From Flagellimonas lutaonensis (lineage in GTDB: Bacteria; Bacteroidota; Bacteroidia; Flavobacteriales; Flavobacteriaceae), in NCBI RefSeq assembly GCF_000963865.1, contig NZ_CP011071.1, forward strand, positions 996,501 through 1,060,500: a DNA stretch of 64,000 nucleotides, written 5' to 3'. A program made the translations under genes and the position numbers. The notes below the pieces were generated by a model. It searched no databases. It was not told the origin of the DNA and saw only the letters and a list, made by a program, of their open reading frames with translations. This document shows positions 36,872-45,453 of the stretch, in pieces. The stretch's first letter is position 1, and each line of letters begins with the position of its first letter.

Positions 36872-38992
36872 TTAATAAAAAATGGCCCTTCTATCCTCTA
36901 TTTCAGCCTTCTCTTTTAAGGCCCTATAGACATCACCGTTTACCCTGTTAACCCTAGTGGTTCTAACTGAGTTGGCGTAGGTGGTAAAGTTATCGATGTC
37001 CGGCGCTTCTTCCCTCTTGGTGACCTTGACCATAAAAACACCGGTTTCGCCTTCCAATAAATCAGAAGTTTCGCCCTCGGCAAGGCCAAAAGCACGCCCC
37101 ACAACATAAGGCTCTCTGCCGGCCCCCGGTATGGTGGGCGACTTCAACGTCAACGCAGAAGCGGTAGATAGGCTGACATTATTGTCTTGGGCCAATGCCT
37201 CCATAGACTTACCTTGGTTTTCACTGATGATTTTCGCGGCTTTTTTCTTTTTTCTGATTTTGGGCAGCACCGTGGCAGAGGCATCCTCAGGCGCCATTAC
37301 CCCTTCTTTGTATTTTTTGGTCAACTGAACCACGGCATAACCCTCGGCAAGGTCGAATCTTCTGATGTCGCCCACTTCGGTATCGTCATTAAAGGTCCAC
37401 TGTACAATAGCCCGTTGCGAACCGAGACCGGGCAGGTTCTCATCCATTTCCTTTATTTTGTTCACGGGCCTTACGGTCAGCTCGCTTTCTTTGGCAATTT
37501 CTGAAAACTGCTCTGGTTCTGCCTCGGTGGCGGCCATTTCAAATTTGGTGGCCTCGGTGAACAAGGTGTTTATGGTTTCTTCAGATGGTGCAATTTCACG
37601 GGCAAGCGTGGCCACTTTTACCACATCTTGTTTGTCATCAATCTTGATGATGTGGAAACCGAACTCGGTCTCGACCAATCCGATTTCCCCCACAGGATTT
37701 CCAAAACAGAAATCGTTGAACTCATCGGCCATGATGCCTTCTTGGAAATACCCTAGGTCTCCCCCTCTTTGGGCCGATGGACCATCGGAGTTTTCTCGGG
37801 CCAATGTTGTGAACACGGTTCCTTCTTTTTTGGCTTCTTCCAGCAATTCCTTGGCCCTCGCCTCGGCTTCTTCTTTTGTTCGGGTCACATTAGGGTTGGC
37901 CCTAGTAGCCCCTTCGTAAGAGATCAATATGTGGCTGGCCTTCACCGTACCGTTTGGCTTTCTGTCCATTACCTTTGAAAGCTTGAAATAATCGCCATCT
38001 CGGTAGGGCCCGTAAATCTCTCCTACTGAAAGCGCCATGATACTATCGGCGGCTACGGCGGGCAAATCTTTTTTGGCCTTATAAATGGTATCATACTTCA
38101 GGTCTGAATTCCTATCCAGAAAAGCTTCCATATCCCTAGTGTCCCTAAAACCGGGAATCGTATCGGTTGTATCGGCAGCCTCGTTGTACTCAACCCTGTT
38201 TCCTAAAAGTTCTATCAAGGCATCTTTAACGGCCTTTTCATCTTCTGCAGAGGGCTTTTCCTCAAAAAATACAAATCGGATATCTCGTGCCTTTTCTTGC
38301 TTGTAATCTTCTTTGTGCTCTTTCACATAGGCGGCAATCTCTTCTTTGGAAACTTGAATCGTGCTGTCTGGAATTGAAGAATAGGGCACCCTGACATACT
38401 GTATATCGATTTTATCGTTCGACATCTTATAGTCTAGCTTGCCCTCGATCAAGGTGGCCGTGACCCCTGCCTTGATCAAATTGAAGTACAATTGCTCTTT
38501 GGCAGATTGCATAATGGCCTTTTCATCTTCAAGCCATGCCTCGTAACGCAATGGATCGTTTCTACGCCAGTCGGCAACGGTTGCCTTAAAAATCTCTGGA
38601 TTGAAGATACCGTTCTCATCTTGAAAATCAGGAATCTGCGCATAACCGGAATTTCTGACGAATTCGACGATTTGATCGCTCTCCACAGAAATACCCAAAT
38701 CTTCGAACTGCTGGCCCAACAATTTTTCGCGAATCTGTTGCTCGTAAACAGTGCTCACCAGTTGGGTAGATGATAAATTGGGCCCATATCTTCGTGAAGC
38801 CTGCTCTACCTCTTGTCTGAACTCATCAATTGAAATACTTTCACCGTTTACCTCGGCGACTGCCGAACCCACTTTGCCACCTGTGAAATCGCTACCGGTA
38901 AACACCCCTGAGATAACAAATGCAAAAAGGGCCATACCAATGATCAAGATAAGTACGGTGGTTCGCTTTCTAATATTTTCTAAAACTGCCAT
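36872..38992 (-). CDS. PpiD-like periplasmic peptidyl-prolyl isomerase/chaperone
   Basis: Inner-membrane anchored folding factor of 706 residues. One N-terminal membrane segment (TTVLILIIGMALFAFVISGVF) is followed by a SurA-like chaperone region (about 35-330) and a parvulin rotamase domain (about 343-455, starting VKASHILISYEG and with RGGDLGYFQEG). A second helical region ends the protein. Parvulin residues such as the two histidines (ASHIL and FGFHIIKI) are present. It is the last gene of the leftward envelope run that starts at coaX, following the CNNM gene after 84 bases. Confidence 0.94.
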   Translation of the reverse strand: MAVLENIRKRTTVLILIIGMALFAFVISGVFTGSDFTGGKVGSAVAEVNGESISIDEFRQEVEQASRRYGPNLSSTQLVSTVYEQQIREKLLGQQFEDLGISVESDQIVEFVRNSGYAQIPDFQDENGIFNPEIFKATVADWRRNDPLRYEAWLEDEKAIMQSAKEQLYFNLIKAGVTATLIEGKLDYKMSNDKIDIQYVRVPYSSIPDSTIQVSKEEIAAYVKEHKEDYKQEKARDIRFVFFEEKPSAEDEKAVKDALIELLGNRVEYNEAADTTDTIPGFRDTRDMEAFLDRNSDLKYDTIYKAKKDLPAVAADSIMALSVGEIYGPYRDGDYFKLSKVMDRKPNGTVKASHILISYEGATRANPNVTRTKEEAEARAKELLEEAKKEGTVFTTLARENSDGPSAQRGGDLGYFQEGIMADEFNDFCFGNPVGEIGLVETEFGFHIIKIDDKQDVVKVATLAREIAPSEETINTLFTEATKFEMAATEAEPEQFSEIAKESELTVRPVNKIKEMDENLPGLGSQRAIVQWTFNDDTEVGDIRRFDLAEGYAVVQLTKKYKEGVMAPEDASATVLPKIRKKKKAAKIISENQGKSMEALAQDNNVSLSTASALTLKSPTIPGAGREPYVVGRAFGLAEGETSDLLEGETGVFMVKVTKREEAPDIDNFTTYANSVRTTRVNRVNGDVYRALKEKAEIEDRRAIFY

Positions 38993-39076
38993 CTGCGTTC
39001 TTTTTCCTTAAAATTAAGAGCGCGAAAATAGTGTTTTCTTTCCAAAAAAGAAAGAATACCAAGCTGTCGAAACCTG

Positions 39077-40366
39077 TTAATTATCTGGTATGGCGTGTAC
39101 GGTCACCAAATCGATTTTTGTGTTCGAGACTTCCAAAATCTTAAAACGGAACCCTTCGATGACAATCTCAGAATCTTTTTCCGGTATTTCACCCATTTGG
39201 TTCATGATCAACCCTCCCAGCGTTTCGTACTCATCGCCTTTCGGAAGATCCAGTTTGTAATGCTCGTTCACGTAATCTACCTCTAACCTGGCCGAGAATT
39301 TATAGGTGTGCTCATCTATCTGCTCTTCATGCAGATCGGTGGTATCGTGCTCATCTTCTATTTCACCAAAAAGTTCTTCAACGATATCCTCAATGGTCAA
39401 AATGCCCGATGTGCCGCCATATTCATCTAAAACGACCGCCATGCTCTTACGTTTTTTGGTCAGTACATTGAGTATGTCGTGAATAATCATGGTCTCTGGC
39501 ACAAACTCGACCGGCAACAGCACGCTTTTGATGGTCTTTGGTTTTTTGAAGAGTTCAAACGAGTGCACATAGCCAATGATCTCATCGATGTTTTCTTTGT
39601 AAACCAAAATTTTTGAATAGCCTGTTTCAATAAAGAGCTTGGCCAGATTCTTGGGGGTTTCGTGCAGTTCTACCGCCGTAATTTCAGTACGCGGCACCAT
39701 GACCTCACGGGCCTTTACCTCTGAAAACTGGAGGGCATTTTGAAATATCTGTATCTCAGAATCGATCTCGTCGCGCCCCTCCACCGATTCCATTTGCTCG
39801 GTAATGTAATCGCCCAGCTCTATTTTGGTAAAGGCAAGCTGCACCTCGTCGCCATCAGTGTTGAAAAAATTCTTGAGAATGAAGTCAGACACCTTGATTA
39901 CAAACCACGATATAAACGAAAAGAGCAAATAAAAGAAATATGCAGGAAGAGCCAATATCTTTAACAGGGTGTTGGCGTAAATCTGGAACAACACCTTAGG
40001 CAAGAACTCTGCCGTAAGCAATATGATAAGGGTAGAGAGCAAGGTCTGGGTCAGAAGGCTAAAATCGGTCAACATAACATCGACGAAGCCATAGCCCGAA
40101 GGCACCAAGGTGGCAAACCAACCCATCAAAAGGTCACCCATAAAGAACCCGTAGACCACAAGGGCTATATTGTTGCCGATCAGCATGGTGGCGATAAACT
40201 TTGAAGGTTTCTCGGTCAGCCAGGTCAGCACTTTTGCCAAAAAACCCTCTTGCTTTTTTTCGATTTCGATATGGATTTTATTGGCCGACACAAAGGCGAT
40301 TTCCATACCTGAAAAAAATGCGGAAAACAATAAGGAAACAATGATTATGAGCAGAGAGGTGTCCAA
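39077..40366 (-). CDS. CNNM/CorC-type transporter-like membrane protein
   Basis: Hemolysin-family protein of 429 residues. A CNNM/DUF21 membrane domain (about 1-180, with segments LLIIIVSLLFSAFFSGMEIAF and LLIGNNIALVVYGFFMGDLL) is followed by two CBS domains (about 215-335, MVPRTEITAV and KSMAVVLDEYGGTSGILTIED) and a CorC_HlyC domain (about 350-425). Family members are linked to Mg2+ or Co2+ export; the gliding protein GldE has the same architecture, so gldE is an alternative. Gene follows a 67-residue membrane protein after two bases. Confidence 0.9.
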   Translation of the reverse strand: MDTSLLIIIVSLLFSAFFSGMEIAFVSANKIHIEIEKKQEGFLAKVLTWLTEKPSKFIATMLIGNNIALVVYGFFMGDLLMGWFATLVPSGYGFVDVMLTDFSLLTQTLLSTLIILLTAEFLPKVLFQIYANTLLKILALPAYFFYLLFSFISWFVIKVSDFILKNFFNTDGDEVQLAFTKIELGDYITEQMESVEGRDEIDSEIQIFQNALQFSEVKAREVMVPRTEITAVELHETPKNLAKLFIETGYSKILVYKENIDEIIGYVHSFELFKKPKTIKSVLLPVEFVPETMIIHDILNVLTKKRKSMAVVLDEYGGTSGILTIEDIVEELFGEIEDEHDTTDLHEEQIDEHTYKFSARLEVDYVNEHYKLDLPKGDEYETLGGLIMNQMGEIPEKDSEIVIEGFRFKILEVSNTKIDLVTVHAIPDN

Positions 40367-40368
40367 GG

Positions 40369-40572
40369 CTATTCTTTATTTTCCCTTTTTCTTTTCTCAA
40401 ACCGCTTTCGATAGTTTCGCCTGAAAAGGAACATCGCGATCGAGACTACCGCAAAAAAGATGAAGATATACGTGTCTTTGGGGTTTATCGACCAAAGGGT
40501 CACTATTTTATAGATAGATATGATGGCAACTGCCAGATAAAGGTATTCGGTGTAGCGCAAGATTTTTATCAT
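40369..40572 (-). CDS. Small two-segment membrane protein of unknown function
   Basis: A 67-residue protein with two hydrophobic segments (YTEYLYLAVAIISIYKIVTL and TYIFIFFAVVSIAMFLF) and a strongly basic C-terminus (RRNYRKRFEKRKRENKE). It is one base downstream of lptC and two bases upstream of the CNNM gene, so it is almost certainly translated as part of that operon. I recognise it only as a conserved neighbour in Flavobacteriia. Confidence 0.8.
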   Translation of the reverse strand: MIKILRYTEYLYLAVAIISIYKIVTLWSINPKDTYIFIFFAVVSIAMFLFRRNYRKRFEKRKRENKE

Positions 40573-40573
40573 G

Positions 40574-41173
40574 TCATTCGTCTTTTATGGTCATCAATCC
40601 AAATGTTCTATGGGCATTGAAAAAAGTAAAGTCACGGTTGAAATCCATGCCCTCTCCTTCCATTATGGTTCTATCCTCAGGATTGGTATAGGTGAACCCG
40701 TGTTCGGTGAAAATCCAGTTTTGGCTGCGATCCCAATACAACTGCGAAGTCTCCAATTTTTTGCCGTCATGGCTTTCAATAACCACATTGCCCTGTAAAT
40801 CTATCAAATTTGTGGCCGAGTACACGATACCATAATCAGCCTTAATGATACTCTTTCTATTTTGTTCATCATAAAAATCAACTTGGAGCCCCTCAGGAAA
40901 AATTTGGTGACGAAACTTTAGGTTGTCATAATTCTCGTTCAACGGACTGGTCAGTACCACCACCACCCTTGACTCTGTGGAATCTTGGGTGCCGAGTTCT
41001 TTTTTTGCCTCGGTGTAGGTCAATGTGAAATTTTTGGCCACCCCTTGCGGCACCAAGTTGGTCATGGCCTCTTCGCCCACTCTTTTATAGTTGTCTTTGC
41101 AAGACATAAAAAGTAATGCCACGGTAAAGACCGTGGCAAAACGTACTGCACAATATTTTATGGATTGTTTCAA
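40574..41173 (-). CDS. lptC: LPS export protein LptC
   Basis: Periplasmic bridge component of the Lpt machine that moves lipopolysaccharide to LptA/LptE-D. The 199-residue protein has an N-terminal lipobox-like segment (TVALLFMSCKDN), unlike the E. coli membrane anchor but usual in Bacteroidota. The beta-jellyroll is seen in FPEGLQVDFYDEQN, KADYGIVYSATNLIDLQGNV and YWDRSQNWIFTEHGFTY. It lies two bases after the TPR gene and is followed closely by two membrane protein genes. Confidence 0.9.
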   Translation of the reverse strand: MKQSIKYCAVRFATVFTVALLFMSCKDNYKRVGEEAMTNLVPQGVAKNFTLTYTEAKKELGTQDSTESRVVVVLTSPLNENYDNLKFRHQIFPEGLQVDFYDEQNRKSIIKADYGIVYSATNLIDLQGNVVIESHDGKKLETSQLYWDRSQNWIFTEHGFTYTNPEDRTIMEGEGMDFNRDFTFFNAHRTFGLMTIKDE

Positions 41174-41175
41174 CC

Positions 41176-42546
41176 TTATAGGTTTGGCACTTTAACGCTA
41201 CCGCCGACCCAACAGTTGAAACTGATAGTCTTACCTGCCATACCAGAGTTGAAAATCATCTCTTTGGTGGGTGCCTTGGCCGCATAACTTGCAGCGGCTT
41301 GGCTGGCCCGTGAGCTCAAAGAAGGGTCTACCCGGGCGGCTTTTCTAGCCATATCTTCAGCTTTCCAGTAAATGGCCCGCTTTTCGAACGGTGTGCTACC
41401 ACAATCGTTTGCACTGGTGGCATACAAGTTAGCAATCAACAGATAGGCCTTACCATTGGCCGGGTTGGCGTCTATGGCCTTCATGGCATAGTTTCTTGCC
41501 TGCGATTTACTGCCCCTACGAACCGTGGTGGCTATCTTATACAGAATGTCTGATTTTTTTCTTGCATCGGTTTCCAATTCAACGGCCTTGTTAAAATCAG
41601 CAATGGCACCTTTGCTGTCGCCTGCCTTTTGTTTTAGGGTACCACCATATAGGTATGCGCTGGCTGAAGGTTCTAGTGCCAATTGGGCCTCAAACAACTT
41701 TCTGAAAAGTGGATCATCGGTACATTCTTTACTGAACATTCTACCAACGGCCCGCTTTACCCAATTAATATCGCCTTTTTTAGCTTCAAAGCTTTTTTGG
41801 TACAAGGGTATCAGGTTGTCGCAATCGGCCAAAGCACCCAATTTTGAGTCGATACTACCGGCAATTTTACCGTACGATTCTGAATTGGTATTGGCTGCCT
41901 TAAGTTGTTTTTTCTCCTTTGAAGTCAAGGTGCCAGCATCTTCTTTTGGCAATAACCTGTTGATGGTGTCGGTCAACTTTTGGTTTTCCTCCTCAATTTT
42001 TTCGGTTACATCATCGTATACGTCGAAAACCTCTTGCAGGTCTTTTTTACCGGCATTGTGAAGATCGACCAAGGTCGAAAAGTAAAGATACAGTGCCTTT
42101 GGGTTCTTGAAATTGGCCTTGTCTTCTTTAAAAGCCTTATCGAGCATATTGTATAGCTCTTCATCTGAGGCCATCTTATTGTCATACATCAATAGGGCCT
42201 TGTCAATTTGGACCTCTGCCGTCGTATACTTGGCGGGAAAATATTTTCTGCTATTGTCATAAAGGTTCAACAATTCTTGGATATACCCATCTTTATCGGC
42301 CCCTGAAGAGTTTTTGATCTTGTGCTTCAAGATGCGCTCTCCATATGTGAAATTTGCCTTGTTGATCGCAGGGCAGTTTTCGTATACCATTTTCCAAGGC
42401 TCGTAGGCAGAATCGTAGTTCTTTACCTTGGCGTGTTCTGCGTAGATGGAAAGATTGGTCATACACTCAGGATTTTGCGCCTGAGCACTACTTATACCCA
42501 CCATCATCACGACACCTATCATCGTTAAGTAAAATTTCTTTTTCAT
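41176..42546 (-). CDS. Secreted tetratricopeptide-repeat protein
   Basis: Exported protein of 456 residues. The ATG at 42546 opens a signal peptide (KKFYLTMIGVVMMVGISSAQAQ). The body has several TPR helices, such as SAYLYGGTLKQKAGDSKGAI and AYLLIANLYATSANDCG near the C-terminus, and a long charged helical section in the middle (EEENQKLTDTINRLLPKED). Cysteines in MTNLS and FSKECTDD regions could form a disulfide. It sits between a beta-barrel gene and lptC, a conserved order. An outer-membrane assembly role is plausible but not shown. Confidence 0.85.
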   Translation of the reverse strand: MKKKFYLTMIGVVMMVGISSAQAQNPECMTNLSIYAEHAKVKNYDSAYEPWKMVYENCPAINKANFTYGERILKHKIKNSSGADKDGYIQELLNLYDNSRKYFPAKYTTAEVQIDKALLMYDNKMASDEELYNMLDKAFKEDKANFKNPKALYLYFSTLVDLHNAGKKDLQEVFDVYDDVTEKIEEENQKLTDTINRLLPKEDAGTLTSKEKKQLKAANTNSESYGKIAGSIDSKLGALADCDNLIPLYQKSFEAKKGDINWVKRAVGRMFSKECTDDPLFRKLFEAQLALEPSASAYLYGGTLKQKAGDSKGAIADFNKAVELETDARKKSDILYKIATTVRRGSKSQARNYAMKAIDANPANGKAYLLIANLYATSANDCGSTPFEKRAIYWKAEDMARKAARVDPSLSSRASQAAASYAAKAPTKEMIFNSGMAGKTISFNCWVGGSVKVPNL

Positions 42547-42585
42547 CTTACTGGTTTTTAAGCGGTTCAATGTACTAATTTTTTA

Positions 42586-43863
42586 TCAATTTATTTTTCT
42601 TTTTTGGAACCAGAGGGCATTCAACGAGAGGCCGATATTGACTTTAAAGTAACTTTCTTCAATCAAATTTGCATCGGTGGTCCCCCTTCTTCCGAGTTCA
42701 AATCCTATGTTGATATTTGAGAATCGGTCGGTAATGGTTCCGCTCAACGGCAATCCAAGCCCAAAAGTTATGCCAAAATTGTTTATCTCCTTGTCATTTA
42801 CCACCAAACCTGTTACATCGTAACGCAGGCCCGCACGGTAGGTCACCCTTTTAAAATATCCTGATAAAGCAGTGTAATCAGGTATAAAATGCCCGCCCAG
42901 GGCATAGCTCTTCGCATCTTGATAAGTGACATTGTCTTGACCAAGAAACCGGTTCTCAAAAGAACTGAACTGCTGAAAACTGTACTCTGCCCCCATGAAC
43001 CACTTTTTTTCTTCCCCAAAGCCAAGCCCCAAGGTCGTGGTGGTAGGAATCTTCAATTCTGTATTACGAAGATTTTGGGCATCAAGATCAACGTCGATCA
43101 CCTCAATTTCTTGACCGGTCTCTTGCGAAAAGGATCCTATGCGCTCTGAATTTTTTGAGACAAGGTTAATCTGGGTGTTGACCGCCACCGATGAGTACAG
43201 GGTATACTTATCTTTGATTTTTGGTGTGTAGATCGCCGAATAGTTGAAATCAAAACCATTGATTCGTGACTCGCGGTTATCAATGGTGCCAAACTGCACC
43301 CCTTCAACCTGTTGTAGGCGTTGGTACTCCAATGTTCCAAAATTATAATTGGCAGTGGCACCCAGCGCTAAGTTCTTGACCGGCCTGAACCCTAGTGATA
43401 TGTAGGCGCGGTTTAGCCCGCCTTCGCCAGTGAAAACGTTGGTGACGTTTTGTTGGTCACCATTGGTGCTTTGTGAGATCAAATTGTACCCGACCGATGA
43501 GAATGGCATGAGCCCAAACCCAAGGCCAACCCCCTTGCCCAACGGCAGGCCCACAGACAAATAGTCAAGATTGGTAACTGAGGTGTTCTGTTGCTCGTTG
43601 AAATCCTTTAATCGATATTCCCTATGCGAGACCCCCAAGGTATACGTAGTGAGTGCCAACTTTGAGTAGGCCGCAGGATTTCTAAGGTTTACGTGAATGC
43701 TGTCGACGTACATACTGATACCCCCCATCATTTGGTTTTCTACCGTACCATTCTCTCTAAAATCACCAACTCCAAAGAATGAATAGGGGGAAATGGTTCC
43801 GTTTTGCGATTGGACAAAAGTGGAGGCCATGCAAAACAACGCAATCAGAGTTTTCTTTACCAT
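42586..43863 (-). CDS. Outer-membrane beta-barrel protein
   Basis: Predicted outer-membrane protein of 425 residues. Signal peptide (TLIALFCMASTFVQSQ) followed by PYSFFGVGDFRENGTVENQM, a start I know from a Bacteroidota barrel family with weak likeness to FadL/OmpP1. Many alternating amphipathic strands (LGVSHREYRLKDF, LSVGLPLGKGVGLGFGLMPF) lead to a short aromatic-poor end. Substrate is unknown. The start is directly next to the stop of coaX (no gap), and the TPR gene is 39 bases further on. Confidence 0.85.
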   Translation of the reverse strand: MVKKTLIALFCMASTFVQSQNGTISPYSFFGVGDFRENGTVENQMMGGISMYVDSIHVNLRNPAAYSKLALTTYTLGVSHREYRLKDFNEQQNTSVTNLDYLSVGLPLGKGVGLGFGLMPFSSVGYNLISQSTNGDQQNVTNVFTGEGGLNRAYISLGFRPVKNLALGATANYNFGTLEYQRLQQVEGVQFGTIDNRESRINGFDFNYSAIYTPKIKDKYTLYSSVAVNTQINLVSKNSERIGSFSQETGQEIEVIDVDLDAQNLRNTELKIPTTTTLGLGFGEEKKWFMGAEYSFQQFSSFENRFLGQDNVTYQDAKSYALGGHFIPDYTALSGYFKRVTYRAGLRYDVTGLVVNDKEINNFGITFGLGLPLSGTITDRFSNINIGFELGRRGTTDANLIEESYFKVNIGLSLNALWFQKRKIN

Positions 43864-44592
43864 CTAACGTTTATTGTACTCAAGCAAGTGATTAAGCCCC
43901 ACTAAGAGAAATTTGGGGTTCGCAAATATGGTATTTTTTAGGCTTTTGGCAAAAAAATGGGCGTCACCGCCTGTTAAAATAACTGTTAAATGTTTGAAGC
44001 GCTTTCGATATTGGTCGATTACCCCATCGATTTCCTGTACCATGCCGTTGACCACCCCACTATGTATGCTCGATTCAGTGGTGTTCCCAATAAAATCCAA
44101 TATTTCTTTGGGAGACAACAATGGTAGGCCTGCTGTATGTTCATGCAAGGCACGGTACCGCATTTCAAGACCCGGCGAAATAGCCCCTCCCAAATACTCA
44201 GCATAATCGTTGACCATATCATACGTAACGCAGGTACCGGCATCTACGACCAAGGTATTGCCGTTCGGGTTATGGTAAAAGGCCGCCGTGGCCAGCGCAA
44301 TTCTATCAACCCCCAAAGTCTGCGGGGTGGCGTAACTGTTTTTGAAAGGTGTTTTTGTCTGGTGAGACAACTGGTGTACCTGACAGAAAAGCGACAACAC
44401 CTCAAAGGCCTTATGCTCATCGCCCCCTACCGAAGAAACGATCGCATGGTTTATTTTTTGATGGTTTTTAAAAAGGGCCTTTACCGTTTTAAGAAAATCA
44501 TCGGGTTCTGAGGTTTCTAAGAGCATCATTTCGCTTCTATCAAAGACCGCATATTTGATAAGGGTATTACCGATGTCAACAACGAGGTTCAT
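43864..44592 (-). CDS. coaX: Type III pantothenate kinase
   Basis: Makes 4'-phosphopantothenate, the first step from pantothenate to CoA. The 242-residue ASKHA-fold protein starts MNLVVDIGNTLIKYAVFD and has VDAGTCVTYDMV with GGAISPGLEMR (catalytic aspartate and pantothenate site) in the second half. The ATG at 44592 is chosen because upstream codons would overlap the tRNA-Phe terminator and gene. It begins a leftward series of envelope genes that ends with ppiD. Confidence 0.96.
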   Translation of the reverse strand: MNLVVDIGNTLIKYAVFDRSEMMLLETSEPDDFLKTVKALFKNHQKINHAIVSSVGGDEHKAFEVLSLFCQVHQLSHQTKTPFKNSYATPQTLGVDRIALATAAFYHNPNGNTLVVDAGTCVTYDMVNDYAEYLGGAISPGLEMRYRALHEHTAGLPLLSPKEILDFIGNTTESSIHSGVVNGMVQEIDGVIDQYRKRFKHLTVILTGGDAHFFAKSLKNTIFANPKFLLVGLNHLLEYNKR

Positions 44593-44611
44593 ATAGGCCA
44601 AAGTTACAAAA

Positions 44612-44640
44612 CAAAAAAACCCCAACAAGATTGTCGGGGC
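44612..44640 (-). terminator. Rho-independent terminator after tRNA-Phe
   Basis: On the minus strand an 8-bp stem (CCCCGACA with TGTTGGGG, one G-T pair; 44620-44627 with 44632-44639) is followed by seven T. It follows the tRNA by a few bases and lies just before the coaX start. Confidence 0.88.
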
Positions 44641-44643
44641 TTG

Positions 44644-44716
<73 letters not shown>

Positions 44717-44735
44717 AAGCTTGAATAAGCGGGTG

Positions 44736-44766
44736 CAAATATACTTTCAAATTTAGGATTTACAAA
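44736..44766 (-). promoter_or_regulatory. Promoter of tRNA-Phe
   Basis: On the minus strand TTTG (44766-44763), a 19-bp spacer and TATATTTG (44743-44736) give an exact match to the Bacteroidota promoter. The -7 element ends 19 bases before the tRNA 5' end. Confidence 0.85.
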
Positions 44767-45225
44767 CAAAAAAGAAAAAAAGCGGCCTGCCCATTTCACT
44801 TATGGCCCCTCTTGATCTCGAACAGCCAATTAGGCACAACAGGTTAAGACCATTTATATAAAAAAATCGACCATTCATAAATATTCGGGCCCAGCGAACA
44901 ACCTAATACGTAATTTCATTTCAAATTATCACCAAGTAGAGACACATGAACACTATTGAACGAAAAATCGGCTACATCTTTTGGTATATGGTCTTATTGT
45001 TCTCAATTGCAATGTTTGCCCAAAGCCTATACCACTACTTTCAGTAAATCGAAGTGCCCCCCCTGACATCCCTATTTTTATGTTAGAATCGAGCCTATGC
45101 ATTGATTTTCACCTTCTCGCATTTTCTTAAATATTTCATAAATATCAAAATTCGATGGCCATATAAAAACAAAATATGGTTATTTGAAAAGGAATTTAGA
45201 GTGGCACCTTAATTTTAAAACAAAA
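44767..45225. other. Gene-poor, AT-rich gap with a possible small ORF
   Basis: No long open frame on either strand. The plus strand holds one plausible small membrane peptide (44946-45047, listed separately). The rest, up to the small conserved gene at 45226, is AT-rich and shows no tRNA, strong hairpin or promoter beyond weak matches. I see nothing further. Confidence 0.5.
44946..45047 (+). CDS. Possible 33-residue single-span membrane peptide
   Basis: An ATG frame of 34 codons ending in TAA encodes MNTIERKIGYIFWYMVLLF followed by SIAMFAQSLYHYFQ. It has one hydrophobic span flanked by charged N-terminal residues, as in many real small membrane proteins. It has no homologue I recognise, and no clear promoter or ribosome site. 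It may be real or chance. Confidence 0.35.
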   Translation: MNTIERKIGYIFWYMVLLFSIAMFAQSLYHYFQ

Positions 45226-45453
45226 ATGACCAAAGAGTTAATGCAATCTGCTTTAGAGTTTGAAAACAGAACTCTAAGTCACATGTCAACAAGCGACCGC
45301 GTAGCGGCTTCAAGGGAGGCAAAGAGACTGATCCTTGCCATCAATGAAATCTACAAAAAAACCAAAGATTCAAGTTTGATGGACCTTATGAAACGTTTGA
45401 CGGTCAAAAAACAAAAAATTGAAAAACGTTTGAAGGGCAGGCCGCTTATTTAA
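45226..45453 (+). CDS. Small conserved basic helical protein
   Basis: A 75-residue cytoplasmic protein rich in Lys and Arg, all helix: SALEFENRTLSHMSTSDRVA and SREAKRLILAINEIYKKTKD, then a basic C-terminal helix (LTVKKQKIEKRLKGRP). I know similar short conserved hypotheticals from Flavobacteriia, without function. ATG 45226 is preferred to the upstream TTG (45184) because it begins the conserved part. The stop overlaps that of the convergent GH32 gene by eight bases. A DNA- or RNA-binding role fits the charge but is only a guess. Confidence 0.72.
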   Translation: MTKELMQSALEFENRTLSHMSTSDRVAASREAKRLILAINEIYKKTKDSSLMDLMKRLTVKKQKIEKRLKGRPLI

